Assembly: GCA_963579625.1 (NCBI GenBank)
Contig: CAUZHN010000001.1
Location: 35,076 to 99,075, forward strand
Direction: 5' to 3'
Length of the DNA: 64,000 bases
Origin: JAAXGI01 sp963579625
GTDB taxonomy: Bacteria; Gemmatimonadota; Gemmatimonadetes; Longimicrobiales; Gaopeijiaceae
A program made the translations under genes and the position numbers. Positions within the stretch are counted from its first letter, which is position 1. Every line of letters starts with the position of its first letter. Below are positions 27,033 to 36,082 of this stretch, one piece after another. The notes below the pieces were generated by a model. It did not search any database. It had not been told where the DNA came from and saw only the letters and a list, made by a program, of their open reading frames with translations.

Positions 27033-27728
27033 TCACCACCGAAGCAGTCGGTTCACCTTTATCACGAAGCCACGGGTCGAAAGCTCGGACCACCGATTCA
27101 ACACGTCGGTCATTCGGTCCTCCGTGTACACGATGAAGAGCTCGCTCCCCGGGGCCCATTCCCACCGCAATCGAACGTTGCTACCGAAGGTGTCGCTGCC
27201 CGCGTTATACTGAACGATACCGCTGAAGAACGTGCGAGGGCTCAGGCTGTAAGTGACCCTTGAACGGGCTACATGCTGATTGAACTGGCCCGTGAACTCC
27301 TGTAACTCAGGAAGGTCAATCCAGTTGAACTCAAGGCTGGGCTCGAGCGTTAGTTGGGGCAAGACCCCAATACGCCCGCCACTGAGCCGCGCGGAAGTGA
27401 GATCGCCGGAGTAGAAGCGACCCTTCTGCGCTGAGATACGCCCGGAGACCTGACCCTGTGGACCGAACTGGTAACTTGCCTCAACATCTTGAAAGGAATA
27501 ATGGCCCGCCGGGATCATCGCGCCGGAGATCCTCGTCTCTTCTACCAGATTCTCGAAGGTGTCTGTAGAGTTGAGGCCAAAATAGTCGCCGCTGTCGAAC
27601 TCAACCTGGAAGCGACCTCTTCGGTCCCGACTCTCAACGAAGCCGATCCGCTCGTTCTCGAAGTAACCGAGGTTCCCCTGGAAGGTCAGACGGCGGATCC
27701 AATCCCTATGTGATTGCGTACCGCTGAC
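27033..27728 (-). pseudogene. Truncated DUF5916-type outer-membrane barrel protein, C-terminal third
   Basis: The minus-strand frame is open from 27728 to the stop at 27033 (231 codons); no start or signal peptide exists and a plus-strand gene begins at 27746. The sequence is continuous barrel: RRLTFQGNLGYFENERIGFV, GRFQVEFDSGDYFGLNSTDT, LTLEPSLEFNWIDLPELQEF, FFSGIVQYNAGSDTFGSN and the final FVIKVNRLLRW. These match the end of DUF5916 proteins (usually 700-850 residues with an N-terminal carbohydrate-binding-like domain). About two thirds is gone, so it cannot be exported. No internal frameshift is visible. Confidence 0.75.
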
Positions 27729-27817
27729 TCAGCCTGCACGTTAGGATGTATCCCAGCAACTCAGACGTGGGGTGGGCCCCGAAATTCGAATACACATGCA
27801 CTACGCTGGAGGTATCT

Positions 27818-28387
27818 ATGAAACACTTTTTCTTGGTCGCTCCAAGTCTCTTGCTACTCATCCTTGTGAGCTCCTGCAGCTCCGGATGGACAACTTTATT
27901 CGACGGTTCTAGTCTTGATGGCTGGAGGGAGGTTGGTAACGCTAATTGGGAGTTGACCGACGGCACCGTTTCGGCCGACAGTGGTAGCGGGTTCCTCGTA
28001 ACAGAGGACTCGTATGGGGATTTCGAAATGAGGGTGGAGTTCTGGGTCGATGAGCCTGCCAATAGCGGTGTTTTCATACGTTGCGCGGATCCCCAGAATA
28101 TTACCGCTGGCAACTCTTATGAAGTCAATATTTTCGATACGCGACCCGACCCAACATACGGAACCGGGGGAATCGTCAATGTGGCAGCACCGAGCAGCGT
28201 CATCAACACTGGGAATCAATGGAACACTTATGAAATCAGGGCCCAGGGCTCACGTCTTGTCCTTACACTGAATGGCACTCAGACTGTCGATGTCACAGAT
28301 GATCAATTTTCCCAAGGACCTATTGCACTTCAATATGGCGCGGGTACGGTAAGATTTCGGAACGTTCAGATTCGATCGCTCGAGTAG
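27818..28387 (+). CDS. Lipoprotein with a DUF1080 (3-keto-disaccharide hydrolase type) domain
   Basis: 189 residues from ATG 27818, with TGGAGGT six bases upstream. Leader and lipobox: LLLLILVSSC, Cys near residue 19. The DUF1080 fold starts WTTLFDGSSLDGWREVGNAN and shows DFEMRVEFWVDEPANSGVFI, then YEVNIFDTRPDPTYGTGG-type and NQWNTYEIRAQGSRLVLTLN segments, a concanavalin-like jelly roll. Some members cleave 3-keto-glycosides; many are sugar-binding lipoproteins. Single gene between two gene remnants/gaps. Confidence 0.88.
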   Translation: MKHFFLVAPSLLLLILVSSCSSGWTTLFDGSSLDGWREVGNANWELTDGTVSADSGSGFLVTEDSYGDFEMRVEFWVDEPANSGVFIRCADPQNITAGNSYEVNIFDTRPDPTYGTGGIVNVAAPSSVINTGNQWNTYEIRAQGSRLVLTLNGTQTVDVTDDQFSQGPIALQYGAGTVRFRNVQIRSLE

Positions 28388-28730
28388 AACTCGATGAAGT
28401 CGGTGACCCAAGGTCCGTGATCAAGACTATAGTCGCGGGCGCCCCCGGGGTCAGTCCTCCTCACCATCGAGCCACCATGAGGGGTGGAGGGTGACGGTCT
28501 TTTTCGCTGACGCCCACTCCCCTCAGGATTGGTCAAGCCGCTGATTGGAAGTGACTGCATCTGAGCTCAGCAGACCCCACACCGACTTATCAGAGCGGTT
28601 CACTGAAGGGAAATCCGAACCCATGCCGGCATGTTTAGGGTTCCCTATCAGCAACGGAGCGGGTGGACTACGAAACGTGTCTGCACAAGAGACCCCTGCT
28701 TGAGGCCCGCCAGGTTTGTGTAGGGATTCC
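28388..28730. other. Non-coding gap with a nested inverted repeat
   Basis: I see no supportable gene in these 343 bases. GAACCC (28617-28622) and GGGTTC (28638-28643) flank the perfect 10 bp palindrome ATGCCGGCAT (28623-28632). There is no T run, so a terminator role between the convergent DUF1080 and secA genes is only possible. Confidence 0.4.
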
Positions 28731-31700
28731 CTAGGCCACGCGACCATGACACTTCTTGTACTTCTTCCCGCTACCGCACGGACACGGGTCGTTTCGCCCC
28801 GGCTCATCCCTCACCGTGATGGGCGCTCTCGACTGTTCCTCGCCACGGTTGGTCTGAGGGCGGCCTAGCTCGGGGTCCCGCGCTCTTGCCCTCGCGGATA
28901 CACCCACGGGATCCAGACGAACATCAGTTCTCTGAGGCTCACTGCGTGCCGCTGAGGCCGCGACTCCAACCCCGGATATTTCCTGTGGGCCGCTGTACTG
29001 AAGACGCTGAGGCTGGCGAGCTCGCTGAGCCTGCGGCTGCCCCAACTGAGCACGGTAGAACAAACTCGTCACCTTACGACGGATGTCCTTAATGAGGTCT
29101 ACGAACATGTCATAGGCCTCTTTCTTGTACTCGACTAACGGGTCTTTTTGACCCCAACCGCGAAAACTGATCGAGGCTTTGAGGGAATCTAGATCGTACA
29201 AGTGGTCCTTCCACTTGTCGTCGATGACTGAGAGGAGAAGCCAGCTTTCGAACTTCTCTGCATGTTCGCCGAAGCTTTCCGCCTTCCGCTCAAACTGCTC
29301 ACGGGCGGCGGGTAAGACCACCTCGATGACCTCCTCATGATCGACGAAATCGCGCCCATCCTCTTCGGTTTCGGGCAGGTTGTCAACGTTGACAAAGAAA
29401 TCCATGAGAAGCCGACGACGAAGCACATGGAGTTCCCAACTCTCGTGATGGCCTTCAGCGGCGGTGTATTCTTCGACGAGATCGGTGATAGCCATCTCGA
29501 CCATTTCCCAGATTTCCCCCTTAAGATCTTCGCCTCCCTCAAGTGCGAAGAGCCTGAGGTCGTAGATAACCTCCCGCTGCTGGTTCATCACATCGTCGTA
29601 GTCAAGGAGCCTCTTGCGAGCCTCGAAGTTATTCCCCTCGACCCTTTTCTGGGCGCGCTCGATGGACTTGGTAACCAAGCCATGAGTGATGACCTCCCCT
29701 TCTTCCGCGCCCCACTTCTCCATTGCACTGGCTATGCGGTCCGATCCGAAGAGCCTCATTAGGTCATCTTCCAGAGAGAGGAAAAATTGGGTCGCTCCCG
29801 GATCTCCCTGACGACCCGCCCTTCCCCGAAGCTGTCTGTCTACCCTGCGAGATTCATGTCGCTCCGAACCCAGGATGTGGAGCCCACCCACTTCGATCAA
29901 GTGGCCATCCGACTTCTCCGAAAGATCCTCCCATCGGTTGGGATCGACAGAAGCAAGCTCGCCGAGATCTAACCCCCTGGCCCGCGCCCAACCAACGGTT
30001 CGGGGCTCAGTGACACCCGCGCCGAGCTTAATGTCGGTACCACGCCCCGCCATATTCGTCGCGATCGTAACCGCCCCTGGCTGACCTGCCTCAGCCACGA
30101 TGTCCGCTTCGTGGCGGTGCTGCTTAGCGTTTAGGACGTTGTGAGGAGTCCCCCTCCGTTTGAGCATGCGGGAAAGCGTCTCCGAGACATCCACATTCGT
30201 AGTTCCTACCAGGACCGGCAGCCCCATCTTCTGACAGCGTTCGATTTCGTCTATGAGGGCATTGTACTTCTCTCTCTTCGTCTTGAAGATGAGGTCATTC
30301 CAGTCTTCCCGGACCATCTGACGGTTCGTTGGGATCACGAGGACGTCTAGATTATAAATCTGGTGGAACTCGTTCTCCTCGGTCTCCGCTGTACCGGTCA
30401 TCCCGGATAGCTTGTCGTACATCCGGAAGTAGTTCTGGATCGTGATCGTGGCGAGGGTCTGTGTCTCGCCCCTGACCTCGACTCCCTCCTTAGCCTCAAC
30501 CGCCTGATGGAGTCCGTCGCTCCACCGGCGACCCGCCATCTGACGCCCAGTGAATTCGTCAACGATCACGACTTGGCCGTCCTCACCGATGATGTACTGC
30601 TCATCCTTCTGGAAGAGTGCATAGGCCTTCAGGAGCTGGTGGATCACATGCATTCGCTCGCTCTTCCCCGCATATTCCCTCTCCAGCTCCTGGATCCGCT
30701 CACTCTTGGCCTCTTCCCCGAGGTCGTCATCCTCCTCGATCTCGCCAATGGCCTCTGAAAGATCCGGGATGAGAAATGCGTCCGGATCACGCGGGCTCAA
30801 CTTGTCGATCCCGCGGTCTGACAGGTGCACGTTGTGCCCCTTTTCGTCCATTGCGAAGAGAAGACTTTCGTCTAATTCATGGAGGCGCTTCTCTCGCATG
30901 AGGTCCGCTTCCGCCTTCTGGACCATCTTCTGGATCGACGGGTCTTCGGCGAACATCTTCATAAGCCGCTTGTGCTTCGGTATGCCTCTCTTTACGGCCA
31001 GAAGATTCTGAGCCGCAGTCCACTCGTCGCCCTCTTCCAGACCCTTCTCCGCCTCAGCGATTAGCTTGGAAGCGATGTTCATCTGCTCACGATAGAGCTT
31101 GTCGACAAGTGGACGACACTCCTTATAAATGCTCTGGGTGTCTCGACTCACGGGGCCAGAAATGATGAGAGGGGTGCGGGCCTCGTCGATGAGGATGGAA
31201 TCCACCTCGTCGATAATCGCGTAGTAGTGTCCCCTCTGAACCCGTCGCTCCAGCGAGTGCACCATGTTGTCGCGCAGGTAGTCGAAACCGAACTCATTAT
31301 TGGTTCCGTAAGTGATGTCGGCCTGGTACGCCTGCCGGCGTTCCTCGGTGCCTGGCTGATGGAGATCGATCACCCCCACCTCCATCCCGAGAAAACTGTA
31401 GATCGCACCCATCCATGCCGCATCACGCTGGGCGAGATAAGAGTTCACGGTGACGAGGTGGGCACCGCGCCCCGCCAGTGCATTCAGGTAGATCGGCATA
31501 GTCGCCGCGAGTGTCTTCCCCTCCCCAGTCGCCATCTCGTCTGCGGTGCCCCCGTGCAACGAAATGGCCCCAACGATTTGCACGTCGTAGGGGATCATGT
31601 CCCAGGTGAGCTTCTGACCGGTTACAATGAGCTCTGTGCCCACGAGCCGGCGGCACGTCTCTTTGACGACTGCAAACGCCTCTGGAAGAAGGTCATCGAG

Positions 31701-32009
31701 AGCCTCATCCAGCTGTTCGGACAGTTCCGCGTCGAGGTCTTGGAGTCTCACGGAAAGGACTTCTCGTTCCACGACCGAGGTGGAGCAGGCCTTCTCAGCA
31801 CGCAACTCTCGGATCTGATCCTCCGTCGATCCAACCTTCTCAGAAATGTACTCCCGAAACTCTGCCGTCTTGGCCTTGAACTCCTCGTCGGATAGTTCTG
31901 CGAGCTCTTCGCACAGCTCGTTTATCTCGTCTACTAGGGGCTGGAGCTTACGAACCTCCCTCTCATGCTGGGAGCCGATAACCTTCTTGATAGCACCTTT
32001 GATATCCAT
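28731..32009 (-). CDS. secA: Protein translocase ATPase SecA
   Basis: 1092 residues, motor of Sec export. Walker A region MATGEGKTLAATMP (GEGKT 162-166), DEVDSILIDEARTPLIISGP (DEAD-like motor motif), VDEFTGRQMAGRRWSDGLHQ, MAGRGTDIKLG and the C-terminal zinc tail CPCGSGKKYKKCH (Cys1076, Cys1078, Cys1087, His1088), which binds SecB or phospholipid. About 190 residues longer than E. coli SecA, partly through a coiled insertion at residues about 57-105 (STEDQIRELRAEKACSTSVV onwards) and acidic insert DLSEAIGEIEEDDDLGEEAK later. Followed by nadD and bamD on the same strand. Confidence 0.97.
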   Translation of the reverse strand: MDIKGAIKKVIGSQHEREVRKLQPLVDEINELCEELAELSDEEFKAKTAEFREYISEKVGSTEDQIRELRAEKACSTSVVEREVLSVRLQDLDAELSEQLDEALDDLLPEAFAVVKETCRRLVGTELIVTGQKLTWDMIPYDVQIVGAISLHGGTADEMATGEGKTLAATMPIYLNALAGRGAHLVTVNSYLAQRDAAWMGAIYSFLGMEVGVIDLHQPGTEERRQAYQADITYGTNNEFGFDYLRDNMVHSLERRVQRGHYYAIIDEVDSILIDEARTPLIISGPVSRDTQSIYKECRPLVDKLYREQMNIASKLIAEAEKGLEEGDEWTAAQNLLAVKRGIPKHKRLMKMFAEDPSIQKMVQKAEADLMREKRLHELDESLLFAMDEKGHNVHLSDRGIDKLSPRDPDAFLIPDLSEAIGEIEEDDDLGEEAKSERIQELEREYAGKSERMHVIHQLLKAYALFQKDEQYIIGEDGQVVIVDEFTGRQMAGRRWSDGLHQAVEAKEGVEVRGETQTLATITIQNYFRMYDKLSGMTGTAETEENEFHQIYNLDVLVIPTNRQMVREDWNDLIFKTKREKYNALIDEIERCQKMGLPVLVGTTNVDVSETLSRMLKRRGTPHNVLNAKQHRHEADIVAEAGQPGAVTIATNMAGRGTDIKLGAGVTEPRTVGWARARGLDLGELASVDPNRWEDLSEKSDGHLIEVGGLHILGSERHESRRVDRQLRGRAGRQGDPGATQFFLSLEDDLMRLFGSDRIASAMEKWGAEEGEVITHGLVTKSIERAQKRVEGNNFEARKRLLDYDDVMNQQREVIYDLRLFALEGGEDLKGEIWEMVEMAITDLVEEYTAAEGHHESWELHVLRRRLLMDFFVNVDNLPETEEDGRDFVDHEEVIEVVLPAAREQFERKAESFGEHAEKFESWLLLSVIDDKWKDHLYDLDSLKASISFRGWGQKDPLVEYKKEAYDMFVDLIKDIRRKVTSLFYRAQLGQPQAQRARQPQRLQYSGPQEISGVGVAASAARSEPQRTDVRLDPVGVSARARARDPELGRPQTNRGEEQSRAPITVRDEPGRNDPCPCGSGKKYKKCHGRVA

Positions 32010-32059
32010 GGATTTTATGATTCAGCCCGGTTGAGCGGAGCCTCCGTGCGGGATCGTCC

Positions 32060-32680
32060 TCAAACCTCGTTAAGGTACAGATTGTTGGCTTCGATGATCC
32101 GCCTGACGGACTCGGGAACGAGGTACCGGACCGAGAGCCCTTCACGGACTCGACTCCGGATGAGGGTGGCCGAAAGATCGATGCGGGTCACTGGGACCAC
32201 CGTAGTTGGGAGGGGAGGTCCATCGGTAAATCCCGAATCCAAATCCGACGGGTAATCCCCGGTTCTAGTGATGAGGGCTAGTTTCGCGATCGAAGCGATC
32301 TCCCTGGGCTCATGCCACTGGCCGAACTCAGCCCACTGGTCTGCCCCGAGGATCAACGCGAGTTGGGTTCCGGGTCGCTGTACACCAATCGCCCGCAGCG
32401 TTTCAACCGTATACGACGGACCCGCACGTCGGATCTCAAGATCACTAACCTCGAAGCGCGTATCACCTTCAATGGCGCTCCTAATCATTTGCAGGCGAAG
32501 GGTCGCAGACGCGGCAGGTTCATGGGGCTTGTGCGGAGAGCGAAGCGCCGGAACGAAGAGCACTCGATCCAACGAGAGAACCTCGATCACCTCCTGCGCC
32601 ACCATCAGGTGTCCCGTGTGCAGCGGGTCGAATGTACCTCCGAATACACCGAGCCTCATTGCGCCCGCAACTGACACCAT
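32060..32680 (-). CDS. nadD: Nicotinate-nucleotide adenylyltransferase NadD
   Basis: 206 residues from ATG 32680; an ATG at 32659 (MRLGVFGGTFDP) is an alternative that fits the family N-terminus. Nucleotidyltransferase motifs: GGTFDPLHTGHLMVAQEV (the HxGH active site), SPHKPHEPAA and SATLIRSRVREG (ISSTxIR region). Makes deamido-NAD from NaMN and ATP. Two bases downstream of bamD. Confidence 0.94.
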   Translation of the reverse strand: MVSVAGAMRLGVFGGTFDPLHTGHLMVAQEVIEVLSLDRVLFVPALRSPHKPHEPAASATLRLQMIRSAIEGDTRFEVSDLEIRRAGPSYTVETLRAIGVQRPGTQLALILGADQWAEFGQWHEPREIASIAKLALITRTGDYPSDLDSGFTDGPPLPTTVVPVTRIDLSATLIRSRVREGLSVRYLVPESVRRIIEANNLYLNEV

Positions 32681-32682
32681 CG

Positions 32683-33480
32683 CTACCTATCAACTCCGGC
32701 TTCACGGGTGAATTCATTTTCCTCGCTCATCTCAGTCCTGAGCTGTCTTGCGGGTTCCGACTCCGGGTACCCGGAAAGCAACCGCGCCGAGGTTTCTTCC
32801 GCCTCGGGAACCCACCCCAGGGAAACATAAGAACGGTAAATGCTTAACAGACTCCGAGGGGCCCAGTTGGTCTCAGGGTACCTGGAGACCACATTCTCGA
32901 AGATCATTATTGCTGAGTTATGCATGTCGAAGTTCCGATAGAACTGCCCCTCCCCATAGTCGCTCTCGGCCAGCCGGTTCACCATCTCGACACGGATGGA
33001 GTCCGCTGTTTCAGACACGGCCACCCCGCGGAACTCTAGCCAAGTCTGGGCGCATGCCTCCTCTGCCCGCTGGGTATAGGTCTGGTCCCTCTGAGGGTGC
33101 GGTGCCAACACTGCATACGCCTGACACACGCCCAGAGAAGCCTCCGGTGCAAGGTCATCGTTTCGGTGGAGCTGAAGGAACGTCTCGAACTCAGAGGCAG
33201 CGGTGATGTACTGTTCACTTGCCACAAATGCGCGTGCAATGTACATCTGAGCCTCCGGGGCCTGAGGATGGCCTGGATTCTGAGTAACAAGTTGCTCCAG
33301 CATCTGGATCGCATCTTCCCAGTTCTCCTCACTGTACGCCTGGACCCCCGCCTCCCAGAGTTCGTCCGCGCTCATCCCGAAATAGGCAGGAACAGATGCG
33401 CACGCCCAGGCAAACCCCAAGAGCAAGGCTCCCACCAGAAGCTTCCTTCCCTCTCGGAAAACGGAGCTGCTAACCATCAT
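32683..33480 (-). CDS. bamD: BamD, outer-membrane assembly lipoprotein
   Basis: 265 residues from ATG 33480 (GTG 33486 possible). Lipobox LLLGFAWAC, lipidated Cys at residue 27. Tetratricopeptide helices: LWEAGVQAYSEENWEDAIQM, APEAQMYIARAFVASEQYIT and AAPRSLLSIYRSYVSLGW-like region, with the BamD pattern of EFETFLQLHRNDDLAPEA. Works with BamA to insert outer-membrane barrels, which supports a diderm organism. Lies between a DegT gene (4-10 bp) and nadD. Confidence 0.87.
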   Translation of the reverse strand: MMVSSSVFREGRKLLVGALLLGFAWACASVPAYFGMSADELWEAGVQAYSEENWEDAIQMLEQLVTQNPGHPQAPEAQMYIARAFVASEQYITAASEFETFLQLHRNDDLAPEASLGVCQAYAVLAPHPQRDQTYTQRAEEACAQTWLEFRGVAVSETADSIRVEMVNRLAESDYGEGQFYRNFDMHNSAIMIFENVVSRYPETNWAPRSLLSIYRSYVSLGWVPEAEETSARLLSGYPESEPARQLRTEMSEENEFTREAGVDR

Positions 33481-33490
33481 CGGCACCCCG

Positions 33491-34618
33491 TCATTCGTAG
33501 AACTCCCAGATTGACTTACTCACTTTACTTTGCTGTTCCTCACCAAGCTCAGCGAAAATGGGCAACGAGAGAACTTCCTCAGAAGCTCGCTCGGCCTCTG
33601 GAAACTGACCCCGCCGCCCCCCCAGCTCAGAGAAACAATCCTGGAGATGGAGCGGCACCGGATAGTACACTCCGGTTCCGATTTGTCGCCCCAAAAGCTG
33701 CGTTCTGAGTTCATCCCTTCGCTCGGCCCGAATGGTGTAATGGTTGTAGACGTGCACGTTCCCTTCGCTCGTCGCTGGAAGCACGACCTCCTCGAGGCCA
33801 GAGAGCATTCCGTGATAACGGCAAGCATTCTCTCTACGGGCCTCCGTCCATGCGTTCAAGTATGGCAACTTCGTTCGGAGCACGGCAGCCTGAATCGCGT
33901 CGAGACGAGAGTTGGTGCCTACCAACTCATGGTGGTACGACTGCCGTCCACCGTGAACCCTGAGTTTCCGAACCCTACTGGCCAACTCGGCATCTGACGT
34001 TGAGATGAGACCGCCGTCCCCAAATCCCCCCAGGTTCTTAGTAGGAAAGAACGAAAAGGCTCCGGCCTCTCCAGCAGCTCCTGCCATCACCCATTTGGAA
34101 TCGTAATCCAACCCTTCGCGCTGGCAAGCTCCGATGGCTTGGGCAGCATCTTCTAACACCATCGCCCCTCGCTCGTGGGCGAAGGCCGTCAGTTCCGCCA
34201 TTGGCGCCATCTGACCAAAAAGGTGAACCGGTATTACGGCCCTCGTCCGTTCGGACCAAACCTCCTGCACTGTCTCCCTGGTCACATTGAACGTCACGGG
34301 GTCGATGTCACAGAAGATCGGTCGAAACCCTGCGTTCCAGACCGCCCCTGCAGTCGCGAAAAAGGTAAAGGAGGGGAGGACGACCTCATCGCCGTTCTCC
34401 GGGCCAAGGGCCTTTAACGTGAGAAGGAGGGCATCGGTCCCCGACGCGCACCCAACCGCGTGCGGAACTCCTAGAAACCGAGCGATTTCCTCTTCGAGCG
34501 CCTCTACTTCTGGCCCCAGGATGAAACCTTGGGACTCCACCACGCGGGATATCGCAACGTCCAGTTCACTCTTGATCGCCTCGTACTGGGGTCTGAGATC
34601 GAGAAGCGGAATGCTCAT
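33491..34618 (-). CDS. DegT/DnrJ/EryC1/StrS-family PLP aminotransferase
   Basis: 375 residues from ATG 34618; the frame runs further to 34825 over the TPR gene without a likely start. PLP-aminotransferase motifs: GPEVEALEEEIARFLGVPHA, GCASGTDALLLTLKALG, LPSFTFFATAGAVWNAGF, VLEDAAQAIGA and the lysine loop GAFSFFPTKNLGGFGDGG (Lys194). The family makes 3- or 4-amino sugars from keto-sugars for surface polysaccharides. Fits the nucleotide-sugar genes that follow at 36-46 kb, although several of those are broken. Confidence 0.92.
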   Translation of the reverse strand: MSIPLLDLRPQYEAIKSELDVAISRVVESQGFILGPEVEALEEEIARFLGVPHAVGCASGTDALLLTLKALGPENGDEVVLPSFTFFATAGAVWNAGFRPIFCDIDPVTFNVTRETVQEVWSERTRAVIPVHLFGQMAPMAELTAFAHERGAMVLEDAAQAIGACQREGLDYDSKWVMAGAAGEAGAFSFFPTKNLGGFGDGGLISTSDAELASRVRKLRVHGGRQSYHHELVGTNSRLDAIQAAVLRTKLPYLNAWTEARRENACRYHGMLSGLEEVVLPATSEGNVHVYNHYTIRAERRDELRTQLLGRQIGTGVYYPVPLHLQDCFSELGGRRGQFPEAERASEEVLSLPIFAELGEEQQSKVSKSIWEFYE

Positions 34619-34700
34619 GTTAGAAGATGTCCGGTGTCGTCGCTGAACAAGGATGTAGTCAGCAGGAGGCCCCGGAACACCGGACTGTGGGGACGTGGAC

Positions 34701-35618
34701 TCAGCAGGGACCCTCTCCCCCACGACGGAAGCGGATCTCGTCCAAGCGCGCGCGCGCGCGCTCAACCATAAAGCCACCGGGAAGGTCTTGCCGGGGCACC
34801 TGATCGAAAGCGGCCACGGCTGCACTGCACTCGCCTCGCAACACTAGAATCTCCCCGATCTCGAACCAGGCCCGTGCAAGTCGGTTCCTCGGCTCCCCGA
34901 GTTCTATCGTTACCTGATAGAGGCGGAGCGCCTCATCGAGATCGTCCTCTACCCTCGCCTCCTCGGCTAAGTTTCCCGAGCAGTTCCCGATGTTCCAATC
35001 GACCTCAGAACGCTGTGCGGGAGTCACATTATTTCGGATCTGTTCAAAGAAGATCAGAGCCCTCCGACAATCACCTAGCTCCTCGTGGGCGAGCGCCATT
35101 TCGAAGACGACATTGGCGTCCGAATCCGTCTCTCTCAGCGCCTTCTGAAAGAATGGAAGCGCTCGACCGTATCGACCATTACGCGCAAGGTGACGCGCAA
35201 GCGGGAGAGAAATCCCGGTAAGACTGACACCCGGTTTCAGGTCCATCGCAGCCTCTACGGCGGCAGCAGCGGCAATACCATCCTGGCGACCGATAGCTAA
35301 TCTCGCGACCCGAAGCAGATCGGCAGCGGCTAAATCTGCCAGATCGGGGTCAAGTTCAACTGCCCTTCCGTAATACTCACGTGCCTCATCGACACGCCCA
35401 CTCTGCGCATAGACATGCGCGGCTCGTAGAAGCGCGTCCACATCGTCACCGCCCTGAACGAGTGCAAGTCGGTATTCCGCAAGAGCTTCAGTTAAATCGC
35501 CCCGCGCGAAGGCCTCGTCGCCTCGGCGCAGGGCCTCTCCCTCCGATCCCGCCGCGGTACACGCTGCAAACGACAAGACTGCGGTTACGCCAAAAACGAA
35601 GTTCAGAGAAGGTTTCAT
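34701..35618 (-). CDS. TPR-repeat lipoprotein
   Basis: 305 residues. Lipobox VLSFAAC with Cys20. Tetratricopeptide helices throughout: GDEAFARGDLTEALAEYRLA, VYAQSGRVDEAREYYGRAVE, RHLARNGRYGRALPFFQKAL, YQVTIELGEPRNRLARAWFE. A periplasmic protein-interaction scaffold with no catalytic motif. Its 3' end lies over the upstream portion of the DegT open frame. Confidence 0.82.
   Translation of the reverse strand: MKPSLNFVFGVTAVLSFAACTAAGSEGEALRRGDEAFARGDLTEALAEYRLALVQGGDDVDALLRAAHVYAQSGRVDEAREYYGRAVELDPDLADLAAADLLRVARLAIGRQDGIAAAAAVEAAMDLKPGVSLTGISLPLARHLARNGRYGRALPFFQKALRETDSDANVVFEMALAHEELGDCRRALIFFEQIRNNVTPAQRSEVDWNIGNCSGNLAEEARVEDDLDEALRLYQVTIELGEPRNRLARAWFEIGEILVLRGECSAAVAAFDQVPRQDLPGGFMVERARARLDEIRFRRGGEGPC
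34746..34761. repeat. (GC)8 dinucleotide run in the TPR gene
   Basis: Sixteen bases of alternating G and C code for Arg-Ala repeats. Alternating GC can slip or form Z-DNA; it is in frame here, but a length change would alter the C-terminal 15 residues. Confidence 0.8.
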
Positions 35619-35708
35619 CTACCAGTCTTTCTCTCTTCCACTCTCGGGGGACCAAGCCTCCATGGCTGTCACACCAACAGAGACGAGGAAGGCCACCGCC
35701 TTCTCATT

Positions 35709-36020
35709 CTATGACTCAATCTCAAGGTATCTGCGCCACTTGAGGGCCGCCTCCCCCACTCGACCCATCCTCCGAAAGGCACTACCGAGACATAGCCGAG
35801 CATCCAATGTATGAGGGCCGCTGCTCAAGGATTCGGTTCAACTCTTCCACTTTCCCTCAAGGGATCCGGGTTCCCGTGGCATTCTCCACCATGGGCCTGT
35901 ACTCTTCAGAAAGACTGACAACTCGCATTCGGCTCGGGTATCCGCCGGAAGTGAACTCCTCTCAGGAGCCCACCACATCGGGAAGGTGAAACACCCTCGG
36001 CACTGGATGGATCCGAAACC
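35709..36020 (-). pseudogene. Decayed TPR-containing gene, at least two frame changes
   Basis: Minus-strand reading ends at TAG 35709 with a clear TPR helix pair: LDARLCLGSAFRRMGRVGEA then ALKWRRYLEIES. Just upstream another frame gives VEELNRILEQRPSY, the previous helix. Further upstream a third frame reads VFHLPDVVGS, a stop, then EEFTSGGYPSRMRVVSLSEE and YRPMVENATGTRIP before another stop. The pieces join into one protein only with frame changes near 35800 and 35855 and loss of a stop near 35970. Original identity unknown; a long TPR protein is likely. Confidence 0.5.
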
Positions 36021-36082
36021 TCGGACTGCCCGAGGTCCGGCCGGTGGAAGGGCCCGGGCGGGGCACAAGCCGAGTTATTCCC

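Noticed and set aside
28523..28807. 94-codon minus-strand frame near the secA end
   Set aside because: Overlaps the secA 3' end in another frame and has no recognisable domain.
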